64,000 bases of DNA from Heliopora coerulea (lineage: Eukaryota; Cnidaria; Anthozoa; Scleralcyonacea; Helioporidae). The notes under the pieces were generated by a model. That model was given only the letters and a program-made list of their open reading frames with translations, was not told where the DNA came from and ran no database searches. Shown in pieces: positions 1 through 11,500 of the stretch. Made by a program: the position numbers and the translations under genes. How positions within the stretch are numbered: the first letter of the stretch is position 1; each line of letters starts with the position of its first letter. The stretch lies in the NCBI GenBank assembly GCA_030142905.1, contig JASJOG010000008.1:3614501-3678500 (forward strand), read 5' to 3'.

Positions 1-524
1 AGTTCCACGTTACACAGACTGGTTGATTTTAAGACGTCGAAGAACATTAGAATTTGAGTTGGAGGCAAGTATTAAAATTAAAAAATAAAAATGAGGACAG
101 GATACGTTTAGAGGGCTAGGCTTTCACCAGCCAACAGCTTGATGGGACATTTTTCTCAAATTTTAACAGGTATACTATTTGGGTATCCTGGCAAGTAAGC
201 CCACTATTCTCGGTGGTTAAGCACGGAATCTAGCGAAAATTCAGTGGCTATGCCGACATCCCGACAAAATCTCTAAAAATACAAAAACTCGGTTCAGATT
301 CGGTGAAGGTTTCTCTTGGGTATGAAATGTTTGGGAAAGAAGAAGTGAAGGAAACCGAAGAAAAATAACCAGGAGACGATATTCTGGGATAAGATTTTAA
401 CGGCATGGTGCAACAGTTGACTATGTTATGTCAAGTGGACTCGATAATTTTAGGAAAACAAGTCAAATGGTGTATCTGACCTTGATTCATGACGTAGTAG
501 TCAAATAATGAGTTTTAAACTTAT

Positions 525-775
525 CAGCTAACTAAGCTATTCTCCCTGAAGGTCCAGTAAGGACTACCCCTCATGGGTAAAATGTTACTACGGGTGGAAC
601 CCAGAGTACCCGGAGATAATCCGCGATGCTTGGTAGAGTCTAACTGGACTACATTCTTCTCACCTATGACCAAGGTAACTTTAATCAGACAACTGCACGG
701 AGCTGGAATCAAACCCTAATCAGAGTGGTGTGAGACACGTGTGCTACCACAGTGCCACGAACACGCCAATGAGTA
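525..775 (-). mobile_element. tRNA-derived SINE
   Basis: Read on the minus strand, a tRNA-like head with an A box (TGGCACTGTGGTAGCAC) and a B box (GGTTTGATTCC near 690-700) is followed by a non-tRNA body containing CTCCGGGTACTCTGGGTTCC, a motif I associate with cnidarian SINEs. It lies in intron 9 of gene A. Exact ends are uncertain and no clear target duplication was seen. Confidence 0.6.
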
Positions 776-1550
776 TATGGTTACGTACTCTCTATTATTC
801 CTAAATCTAGCAGTTTTAGGGCATGTTTCGGGACTTTAGTAGGAATTCAGCGAGGCTTATTTCTTGTCAGGCTTTACATCTCACCACCAATTCCTTAGCT
901 CCCATTTAGTGTCCGTCGCAATACAGTGCTTCCCGTCCTGGCCTTCAAGCCGGGGCTATACGTTCGAATAACGTACAACATATGCCAACATTGTTTCTCG
1001 TAATGTTGGAAAAGTGGTTAAATGACCCAATATATTTGACTCAAGACTAACTTTCACCCAACTGTCATTACTGGAACAGCAAATCTTAGCTGAGGTCGAA
1101 CAACGTTCAAACGATTACCCGGGTCTTCAGGCGACCTTGACATGAGGAGCAAACATTCCCGGATTGATACTCCTACGGATCCTCGAGGGAACAAAAAATC
1201 AAAATTACCAGTCTTACGGTGTTTTGATGGAATCTGTTTCTGTTATAAAGTTAGATATCGATTGACTGTTAAGGCAGGAACATGCGGTTCAACATTGCAC
1301 GCAATATTGCAATGCTGAATGGTATATAATGTATGTAAGGAAATTTTAAGATGAGGAAATACGAGAAAAAATTTCCTGTCAAACTGTAGGTTAGTGAAAG
1401 CCCAACCCCAACAGGTATCTTTAATTACTTTGCTCTGTCAAGCCATCCCTTGCTCTAATCCTAATTTTATCCGGTGCTAAAACTACTTCCTCGTCTGTGT
1501 TATGTAGTCACTGTAGGAAATACTGCGTGCAGTGTCCACAGGGAGTCCCG

Positions 1551-1625
1551 GTCGCCATAGTGTTGGGGTTAGTGTCTTGGGTCGTCGTGCAGAAACCTCG
1601 GCTCGAATCCAACCAAGTTCTTCAT
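1551..1625 (+). repeat. tRNA-like fragment (probable SINE head)
   Basis: A-box-like TAGTGTTGGGGTTAGTG at 1558-1574 and B-box-like GGCTCGAATCC at 1600-1610 are spaced as in a tRNA. No convincing acceptor stem forms, so a SINE or tRNA pseudogene is more likely than a working tRNA. It lies just left of the duplicated tract. Confidence 0.4.
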
Positions 1626-1633
1626 GTTAATTT

Positions 1634-2546
1634 TTCCCTTCGAATTGTCTAGTTCGTATTTCTTTCTTAAACTGTTTCATGGTTATGGTTCGGGATAGGA
1701 TTAGTTCGTATCTATCTTTTTACCTCGCCCTTGTTTAACGGATTCGAAAAATGTTTTACGTCCCGGCCTTTAAATCGTTTCTAGGTTTATCGGCTTGCTT
1801 TCGGGGAGTCGATACCTTTGTAAGGGCCATCTTCTTTTTGGAAGCTACCATAGACCTCGAAAATTTAGCCATTACTTCATGGAGCCCCCTACTTTACAAA
1901 TTCTGCCGTAGAATGTGCTACCATCCGAATGTTTTTTAAGTCATCAAGTTCATAGACCATTCTCTCCAACAGACGCTAAGAATGCACGTCATCTTTGCCG
2001 CTTCTCACTGGAATCACCCTGATTTCAACCTTCATTCTGGACATGGTCGACGAAAGACGCCGAAAGTAGCTCACAGTATCTTCTTACCTGAACCACTGAA
2101 TACTGGTATGTGGGACGGACTCCAAGATGTAGTCCCAACGAGAAGCCCACTTGATGGCCTTGTTTTCCTACAAACAGGAACAAGAATCACAGTTTGAACT
2201 ATTTCTTTTTCAATCTTTATTTCTAAAATAGACCAATACCAAATAGCATCCATTAATACAGTGATGCAGAAAAGGGGCAGCGCGGAGGGCTCAACTCCCT
2301 CCTCAAATTCAGGGAAAGCCCTTTTTTTTTCCTTTTTCTTTATTTTGAAAACAAATGTTACAGTATCACGTAAAACTTTTAGCAAAGTGTTTTATCAAGT
2401 ATTACATTTGTCAAACTACTGGCCACTCTATCACACGAATGTTTTTCCCGTTTCGTGGTTAAATTAGGGTCCGCAGCCGCTCTTACTGACTTTCCATATT
2501 TATCACAAGATACTTTACGTACAGAATTTAACTCTTAGTGTTATAT
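1634..2546. repeat. Duplicated tract, copy 1 (gene A exon 9 and flanking introns)
   Basis: About 913 bases align colinearly with 63068 to the window end, in the same orientation. By eye identity is roughly 90-95 percent in intron and 79 of 80 in exon 9. Copy 2 has about 30 extra bases near 63150. Similarity stops abruptly at 1634; the right limit is unknown because copy 2 runs off the window. Confidence 0.93.
2088..2167 (-). CDS. TM9SF2: TM9SF2-like gene A exon 9 (duplicated at 63546-63625)
   Basis: Encodes [20 protein letters not shown] then TSIQWF, the strongly conserved segment just before the first membrane span. Acceptor TTTGTAG, donor GTAAGA; 80 bases, phase 2. It differs from the gene B copy by one base (TCC versus TCT, silent). 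Confidence 0.92.
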
Positions 2547-5500
2547 TCCACCGGAATGCACCCTTCTTCTGAACTTAATTCTACCTCACAAAATACATCT
2601 GATACAAGACAAAATACCTTAATTCTAAACTGTAAAATAACTTTTCGGAAACTTGTCCTTTGATTGGATCAACACCATGCTGCTACAAATCAATAGAAAC
2701 AAGGGTTTCCACAGGGGTTAGCAGGGGGATCAATCCTTTAAAAATTTTGGAAGAAGGATGTCCTCCGAAAATGACCTTTATTACAGTTTTCTGCTTTCCC
2801 GGTATTTAGGGTTTTTAAAATATTATTCTAGAATAGAATTAATCCCAATTACATAAAATGGACAAGATACTTAGTTACTTGAGAATCAGCATGACAGCGT
2901 TCACAGGCGAAGATTTTGACGTAATCAATCGCATCCGAAAATTGATTAAATCAATTTCATAGTACAATAGATTTTTAAAGTCGAGGCGCAGTGTTCTTTG
3001 TTTACATCAAAATATCAGCAGTTTATTAGAATGCTGCCATACCACTTATACAGCTCTTTAACCCAAGAGTAGATGGTTTTAGTTATATTTTAGTTATAAA
3101 CACGTTCTCAGAATGATCCATACAGTTCCTGACGGATGATATAGGGGCAAAACTTCACCTTCATTTCTGGTTCTCCCAAACTTACACAAACGTTTCTATA
3201 GGAAATGCCTATTTTTTTCTGACTCTTAATCACAAAGTGGAAACAGTTTGTGTACTTCTTTACAGTAATTTTATATGAACAAGTTAAACCAATAAATATA
3301 TGAACTTACTATGAATACATAAACCCATGCGTGCTGGAATTGTGAGATGACAAAATGTTTTATAAAGCAAAAGGACAACGTCTACTGAAGTTTTCCATTA
3401 ACGTTTGTACTCGAATCTGGAATGTTTTTTGCGCAAGTAACGTTTGTAGGAATAAATGCGTGTAAAGTACACACAATAAGGCCATGATTTATAAAAAAAA
3501 AAGGTTTATTAACAGGACTAACGTTTCGTTGCGTCTCGCAACATCATCAGAGTATGAATAAATTAAACGAGTATCGTATTTACAAGGTTAAAGACATAAA
3601 GTTAGGTAAATATCAAGTTGTGTGAGAAACGGACACAGTGGATACAGTGGATAAAAGAGAGAGGAACAGAACTTAGATTGGCATTCAAGGAAGGTTTAAG
3701 TTTAGAAATAATAAGACTTTCTCTTACCAAAAGTTCAGAGGCAGAAGAACAGGTGGATAGGATTTTAAAGTCGTTGAGTGATGCAGTGTGTCCAGTTTCA
3801 GTAAAATGAGTTAAGACGCTGGAAGGTGATGGATTAAGAAGCTTTTTACCTGTCAAGGCAGAGACTCCCAGATGATCAGAGGCTCGTGTATGTAAGTGGC
3901 GGGGCGTTTGGTCCACATACAATGCGGAGCAGCATTAACACGTGTAAGAGTAAACAACACAAGACTTCAGAGCTTTAGGAATCCTACCCTTAAAGTTGAA
4001 AAGCTGAGAAAGACGCTTGCCTGGTTGAAAAACAATACGAATTCTAATGTGAGGGTAAGCTGGAGAGCAGAGTTTTAAAATTTGAGTGCGGATTTGAAGA
4101 GAGTGACAACCAGTGAAGGGAAGAGAAATGTATAAAACCTTTTTGGAGACTGTGTGAATGACTGATTTGGTTGTAAAGGTTTTATCCAAGAAAAGAGAAA
4201 CGCATTTGTCAAATAAATGGGTAGGAAAGCTGCTGAGTTTAAAGATATTTTTTAACATTTGAAGTTCTTGATGGAAATTTTGATAACTAGAGCAACGACG
4301 GAGTAGTGATAGAATTAGACCTTGTTTGTAAGTAAAAGGTATGAAGGTGTGAAAATTTGTGAAAAGACCAGTCAATGTGGGTTTACGATAAACAGAAGGG
4401 GTGAAAGTGCCATTATGAAGGGTGATGTTGATGTCGAAGAATGGTAATGAGCGGTTAGATTCAATTTCAGAAGTAAAGTTTATATTTGGATGTTGACGGT
4501 TAAGGAAATTCAGAAACAAGGGAATGTGATCAGGAGAACGGAAAAGTAAAAAACAATCATCAACACATTGTTTTCTACTTTTCCGTTCCCATCATCACAT
4601 TACCTCTGTTTCTGAATTTCCTTAACCGTCAACATCCAAATATAAACTTTACTTTTGAAAATCTCAGCTTACCCTCACATTAGAATTCATTTTGTTTTTC
4701 AACCAGGCAAGCAACTTTCTCAGCTTTTCAACTTTAAGGATTGGATTCCTAAAGCTTTGAAGTCTTGTGTTGTTTTATTATTATTATTATTGTTATTACA
4801 ACTCGAATACCACCCAACTAAGGATAGTGGAAAGGGTCTTAGTCTGCTACGGGCTCCCAGCATCCCACCAGGTAAGGCCGCAACAGACATTGCACATTTC
4901 AGGGAACATGGGGGAAAAGGAAATTTTACCATTAGAATGGATTTTAAGAAACACCCACGGGGTCAGCCCTTACTCGCCCAACTTATCCAGTCAGGAAGGA
5001 GTAAGAAATGTACAGCCCTTTAAAGTCCCTGAAAGTACTCCCCGATGCGCATATCCGGTTTGACCTTAACAGTACTCTGTTGCACTTCCAACCAGTTAAG
5101 GTCAGTTTAGGCGTGCCACTGCAAGGATTAAGACTAAATATTGTTTTATTCTTAGACTAGTGCAGATCTGTTTCAGCATTTAAGGCTGGTTTATCCTCAA
5201 CCATCTAAGGTCAGGGTAATCAGCCTGCCGCTACAGAAGAAGTTAAAAGAAAACCAATACAAGAAGGATAAAAATGAAATAAATTAAGGTTAAATCTTGT
5301 CGGCGGCAGACACTGTTAAAAATGGTGTAATTCTACTTAAAATACCCAGTTGACTAGGGCACTTTTTCAGTAACTGAGTAAAGAGTTCATGAAACAAAAG
5401 GTGTTGGTCAATAAAAGTACCAAGGTATTTTTAAAACTCAGCACACTTAATCTCTTTGTCACCTAAAAAATATCGAAAAAACTAAAGCTCTGAGGTCTTG

Positions 5501-8500
5501 TGTTGTTTACTCTTACACGTGTTAATGCTGCTCCGCATTGTATGTGGACCAAACGCCCCGCCACTTACATACACGAGCCTCTGATCATCTGGGAGTCTCT
5601 GCCTTGACAGGTAAAAAGCTTCTTAATCCATCACCTTCCAGCGTCTTAACTCATTTTACTGAAACTGGACACACTGCATCACTCAACGACTTTAAAATCC
5701 CATCCTCCTGTTCTTCTGCCTCTGAACTTTTGGTAAGAGAAAGTCTTATTATTTCTAAACTTAAACCTTCCTTGAATGCCAATCTAAGTTCTGTTCCTCT
5801 CTCTTTTATCCACTGTATCCACTGTGTCCGTTTCTCACACAACTTGATATTTACCTAACTTTATTTCTTTAACCTTGTAAATACGATACTCGTTTAATTT
5901 ATTCATACTCTGATGATGTTGCGAGACGCAACGAAACGTTAGTCCTGTTAATAAACTTATTTCTTTTATAAATCATGGCCTTATTGAGTGTTCTTTTCTT
6001 TGCGTTAATATTTGTTCTAAGATTGAGATTTCCGCCTGGTTCCTCGCTCGCGACAATAAATGCGTGTAGGAATAACTCAAAAACACTGGCAATTTTGTCT
6101 CTCGATAGTCATCCTGGTGCAAGCAATTACCCCTCGACAGTTGACGCAGAAAAATCCCTCCTTAGGGTTCGCTCCAGTTCGGGCTGGAGGCTCTACTAAA
6201 TTTAATGCATACATCAGGATGACAATCGCGAGGTACAAGATCGCATGGGTAAATTCCCCTTCACAGACATGAACAATTATTTTGCACATTTTTGATGAAA
6301 ATTTCCTGCTTGGTTGTATCGAGAACACTAGATTTTGTAATAACTAGCCATTACTAACTTATTGTGGTTCGTTCATTGGCCGAGCCAACTGATTTCATCT
6401 TTCAATTCCATGTTTGTAATACTCAAACGTCACCACGGACGGCGGAGCGAAATTTCGGGTGGAGAACTAGAGATACAAATACAGCCTTTTGCATGTTTCC
6501 CCGGAAAATTTCACAACCAGTGTTCGGCAAAATAGTTGTTTCAACGTTATTTAGGAACCCGTCCCAGCCCTCCGGATACGCCGTCCCTGGTTACGAAACA
6601 AATTAAAGCAAGAAGTCAATGCGACCCACGAAAAGGTGAGACACAAGCAAGAGTTAAGTGTTGGTTGAGAAAATCTGTGTGTTACATTAATTGACGGAAC
6701 TGTGCTACAAAATTAGCAATGGGAGGTCAGGTGTACAGTTGATCATTTGATACATCTTTCAATCAAACGAATTGTTCATGACATGGATCTGTTTCTTGGA
6801 TTCACAAAAGGGTTTCAAAGTCTAATTCATAGCTCGAATTCCATATAAAAGCTGACATTGATGTCTACTTACTCTAAACCGGACAGAATACGTATAGGCT
6901 ATTTCCAGGTCCTTATCCACTTTACCAGGAATTCCCAAAGGTTCACACGAGTATACACAACCTTTAGAACAGCTTTAAAGAAACAAAGTAGCTGTAAGAC
7001 CTACAAACTATGCGCGCACCACGACTGTGCAGCCGTTTCTAATCGCAAAAATTAGAGTTGAAAACTCGTGCTCCATAAAATCATGTATTATTTATAGTAC
7101 CTGTTTGGCCACACTTTGGCAGACAGCAAGCGAGCTCCCTCCCAATCTTCGTTATTCCCACCATGATATTCGATGATGATGTCGACATGGTTGAAAACGT
7201 AGTAGGTATCTTTCTGGGTAAATTTACTGGGCTAGAAAGTAACAGATATTACTACAATAAAACCATACAATAACATTTTGAGGAGCCAACGGTCTCATTC
7301 AACAACAGAACTCTTTGCGCATTTTCTTTGATCTTTGCCGAAGACCTCCTCCCGTTTGCCACGATGCTGCGAACGAAGGTGACGCCCTCGCAATGAAAGG
7401 GAATTGATCTCGTCCAAATGGTCGAACTTTCGGTGAGGGAAAAAGTCGATCCCACTGTTAATCGAATTGGGGATAAAAAAGATTAAAGACAGATAGTGTA
7501 GAAAAGGTTGTCGACAGGAATAACGAGTGTTTTGAACAAAATTACGCCGTATTTTTGCTTTCGGGTTGTGCAAGATGACTTTGTGCTGTTACAACTTTTG
7601 TGTTTCAAAGGAACTCTTTTCGTACCAACGTTCAATTTCAAAAAAAGAAGTTCGACTTCCTGGCCGTTTTTTGACCACATTAAATATAATTAAGATAAAC
7701 CATAAAATAGTGCCTATATTTGTGTTTATTGGGATATAGATTAGGTACCAGAAGGTCTGCTTATAGAATTTCCTGTAAAATACAAAAACAAATATTGTGC
7801 TTGTACTTGTGGGGATGCTAGAAACGATATTAATGAAGTTGGCGTGTTGCCTACAAGAAACAGGCATCCAAAATAGAATGAGAACAATCCAGAAGTCTGC
7901 TCTCACCGATAGGCTTGGATCAGCTCATATCCAAAGAAAATTGCTGAAAGTCTGAAGTTTCGGTATGAGGCTGGACTGAATATAATGCCCCGAGGGCAGA
8001 AGAATACTCAGAGCATTTTCTTATAACTATAACAACGCAAAAATACTAACAACAATAGTATTAATAAAAACAATAATAATACCAGTAACAGTAACAACAA
8101 CAACATCAACAACAGAAACATCTGTCGATCAAGCGCAACTGATGCGCTAAATGTCATGTGATATTGTACGATTAAAAGGTGCAATTTCATTTTTAAGATA
8201 CAATTCCAATATTATACTAACCTTCTTGAACTCAAAATTTGAGAAAAGCAAGTGGAACTATTGAACACTGTGTCCACTTGCTTTTCTCAAATTTTGAGTT
8301 CAAGATGGAACTGATACTCGGAGTATGTTTTCTACTTTATTTTCTTAAATTATCGGCTGGAAACGGATACTAACCTTGATTGCACAACTTTCGGAAGCGC
8401 GACCCTCATTATCTACATAGCAGCCGACAGGGAATCCAGTTGAACAATATTGTTTTTTCGGTTCTTTTTCACTTACTTGATAACACCACGCTACCGGCAT

Positions 8501-11500
8501 GTTGTCGATAATCCTAGAATAAGGTGACGAAATAAGATAGAACGAAACAAAAAAAAATCAAAACAAAACAAACTAAATAAATTGAAATTAAAATACAGTA
8601 CAATAAATTAGAATTTAAAAAACAAAGGATGAAAGAGAAGCAAAAGAGATAAAATATGGAAAGGGTGAAAAAGGGAAAATGAAAAGAACAAAAAGAAAAG
8701 GAAACGATAGAGAAGAAGCGATGAAAAATGAAAAAGTATAAATAATAGCTAGAAGATAAAAGAAATTATGTCAAACAACAATAATAATGATAAAATAATA
8801 TGAGCACTGGAGTAGGACAAGCACAGCTTCAGCCTACTACGGGAATGTGGACGCTCCCGTCCACCAGAGTCCAGGGTGGCACCTTTGGTAAGTGCCAGCA
8901 ACCCCTTAGACAAGGGTAGATAAGACTCTTTAGCCTTCGATGGCAACTTATCTAGGATAAGGTATTTTCGTGATAAAACCAGTAGAGGGTAGGCAGGAGA
9001 TGACATCGGAGCCAGCAACCTCCATAAAACGAGCAGGCTTCGATGAGATGACCTAGGGAGAGGCGCCCCTGCCTTGCCAGCTGGGTAAACAGGTAGCCGA
9101 AAGCCTCAGCTTGCCTTAATTGGCTGGCAGCTGCAAGTACACTACCTTCAGGTGTTGGCAAACCTGCCTTGTTAGACCAAGGACTAAAGGACAATCTGTA
9201 CAGCTGCTTGATGGCCCTGACCTTAGATGGTTGAGGATAAACCAGCCGTAAATACTGAAACAGATAAGCGCACTAGTCTACGGACAAAACAATATTCAGA
9301 CTTAACCCTTGCAGTGGCACACTTACCTTAAACTGACCTTAACTGGTGGGAAGTGCAACAGAGTACTGTTAAGGTCAAACTGGATATAAGGATCGGGGAG
9401 TACTTTCAGGCACTTTAGATGGTTGTACGTCCATTACTCCTTCCTGACTGGATAAGTTAGGCGAGTAAGGGCTGGCCTTGTGGGTGTTTTTTAAATCCAT
9501 TTTTATGGTAAAATTTCCTTTCCCCCCATGTTCCCTGAAATGTGCAATATCTGTTGCGACCTTACCTGGTGGGATGCTGGGAGTCCGTAGCAGGCTGAGA
9601 CCCCTTCCATTGTCCTTAGTTGAGTGTTAAGAGTTGTTATAGTAATAATAATAATAATAATGATAATAATAATAATCCGTGTTAGCCGTGCACGGCGGGC
9701 AACATCAAGTAAGAGACTGCCTGGCAGGGCGAAGTACGGTGGAGCCTCGTGCTTCATGGCCGCTACGGTAGCCGTGAAGGCCTACCAGGAACTCTGAAAA
9801 TGATGGCAAATGGGGCAATGGTAAAACTGCCATGTTTCAAGGGTAGGAGAGGCTCTTTAATTTTGGTTGACATCCCTCCTAGAGATGGTGTCTCGATAAA
9901 AATACTGGTTGGTGGTAACCTTAAAATCACGCCTCATTTATGGGTGGAATGTCTATTACTAATAATGTAAATAACGGCGTGAACGGGACTGGAACCAATG
10001 GTGAAGGTCCCGAGCCCGGTAGGTGTCCCATTGAACCGCAGGGTGGACCCGACCGTCATCAAGCGACTGCGATGAGAAAAAAGTGGGCCAAGAAGATGAA
10101 TATGGTTGTTATGGAAAGTTATTTTCGGATGAACCCAGTTGATGAAAATGGTATCCCACTAAGAGGATATAGACAGAGATTACTCAGGGAGTGGAACGAG
10201 AGAGGACTATTTCCAACAACTGCACAGCGCCTCTGTGATCAGGCGAGGGCGATAAGGAAAAATGGGTGGTTGACGGAACTTGAATTGGAAGGGATTAAAA
10301 GGAAAATACAGGTTGATAACGGTAAAGAGGAAAATTTGAATGAAAAAATTGATGGAAATGTAGGACTTGAAAAGAGTGAAGGTGAGCCTACAAAAAATGA
10401 AGAAAGAGAGATTGATACTGGAAATATGGATGAATTAAGCATGGAGGATCAGAATACTGTCAGAGAAATTTTGGAAATGATGAAAACGAAGAAACTCACA
10501 GATTACAAAGATTTCAAGAAGGTGGATAGTAGAAGACTAAAGAACATAACGGGTAATGTTAATAGGTTGCTTCGGTACATAGAAGTACGAGATATCACGG
10601 AAATAAATTATTTAATCAGGGCTGGAACAACATATGTGGAAAAGGCATTAGGACTGAAGAGCAAAAAGAAGGTAAGGACAGAACCATGGTGGAAGAGAAG
10701 GATTCAAGGGGACATAAAGATTTTGAGGCGAGATGTTAATATACCTGAAAGAAAGGGCAGGGGTTAACTGAAAAATGAAAGGAAGTGTAAAGAACTAGAC
10801 CGCAGATACAAAATTGCAAGGAAGGGATTGGATGGTGTTTTAGAAGAGCTAAAGCAAAGACTGACAGCCAAAACAAAGCAAAGACTGGCAGACCAAAAAG
10901 TATGACCAGAGATTATCTCAATACAAACAAAATCGGATGTTCGAGACAGACCAGAAAAAATTCTATCAAGAACATAATGGTGATTTTTGGCAAGAGGGTT
11001 TAATTCCAGATGCGGAAGAAAGCAAGAAATCTTGAGGAGATATTTGGAGTGTGGAGAAGGAGCACAAGGCTGATGCAGAATGGTTAACTGATATCAAAAA
11101 CGAAATGAAACACACGTTGCAAAACCCAGTTGTGATTACAGAGCAAATGGTTAACATCCAGTGTCGTAAAGTACCAAATTGGAAGGGGGCTGGGCCAGAT
11201 GGTGTTCAAGGGTATTGGTTAAAAAAGTTTACATCTCTTCATGGTAAAATATCAGTTGAACTCAATGATACATTAAATAGTATGAAACCAATACCAAGTT
11301 AGATGACTTACGGGAGGACAGTTCTATGTTTGAAGGACCCGGCAAAAGGGAATGTTGTGGACAACTTTCGGCCAATATCGTGTCTACCACTTATGTGGAA
11401 ATTAATGACAGGGATTATAGCTGAGAGTATGTACACATTTATGGACACTGAAAACATATAGTCAGAAAAGCAAAAGGGAAGCAGACGGAGGAGCAGAGGC

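Larger units (their letters stand above)
1..1633. other. Left part of intron 9 of gene A
   Basis: Apart from the SINE at 525-775 and the tRNA-like piece near 1551-1625, I see no exon or coding region here. The exon encoding IMNSLVIV, expected next in gene A, was searched for and not found. Confidence 0.6.
3471..5991. mobile_element. Inverted (fold-back) pair of Penelope-like element fragments
   Basis: The left arm (3471-4570) carries the 3' part of a Penelope-like retroelement on the minus strand. The right arm (about 4570-5991) carries the same part on the plus strand, so the two face away from a centre near 4570. Both end in the same terminal sequence with a hammerhead-like motif and CATGGCCTTATTG. 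Each arm holds the end of the RT domain and a GIY-YIG endonuclease region. The right arm has an internal deletion of about 390 bases and a LINE insertion at 4776-5481. Located in intron 8 of gene A. Confidence 0.85.

Noticed and set aside
1982..2197. Conserved ORF on the plus strand, repeated at 63398-63655
   Set aside because: It is the antisense shadow of TM9SF2 exon 9 and flanking intron; conservation comes from the tandem duplication and the real exon is on the minus strand.
1634..2546. Direct repeats near both window ends as long terminal repeats of one giant element
   Set aside because: They contain a spliced host exon with correct phase, not LTR features, and the 61 kb between them holds host exons in gene order.
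3618..3809. 63-residue ORF repeated at 5651-5842
   Set aside because: Antisense of the Penelope GIY-YIG region in both arms.
8008..8190. Hydrophobic 60-residue minus-strand ORF
   Set aside because: Poly-Leu translation of an ACA/AAT simple repeat.
9503..9757. ORF with poly-isoleucine
   Set aside because: Read-through of the (TAA)n microsatellite and the LINE boundary.
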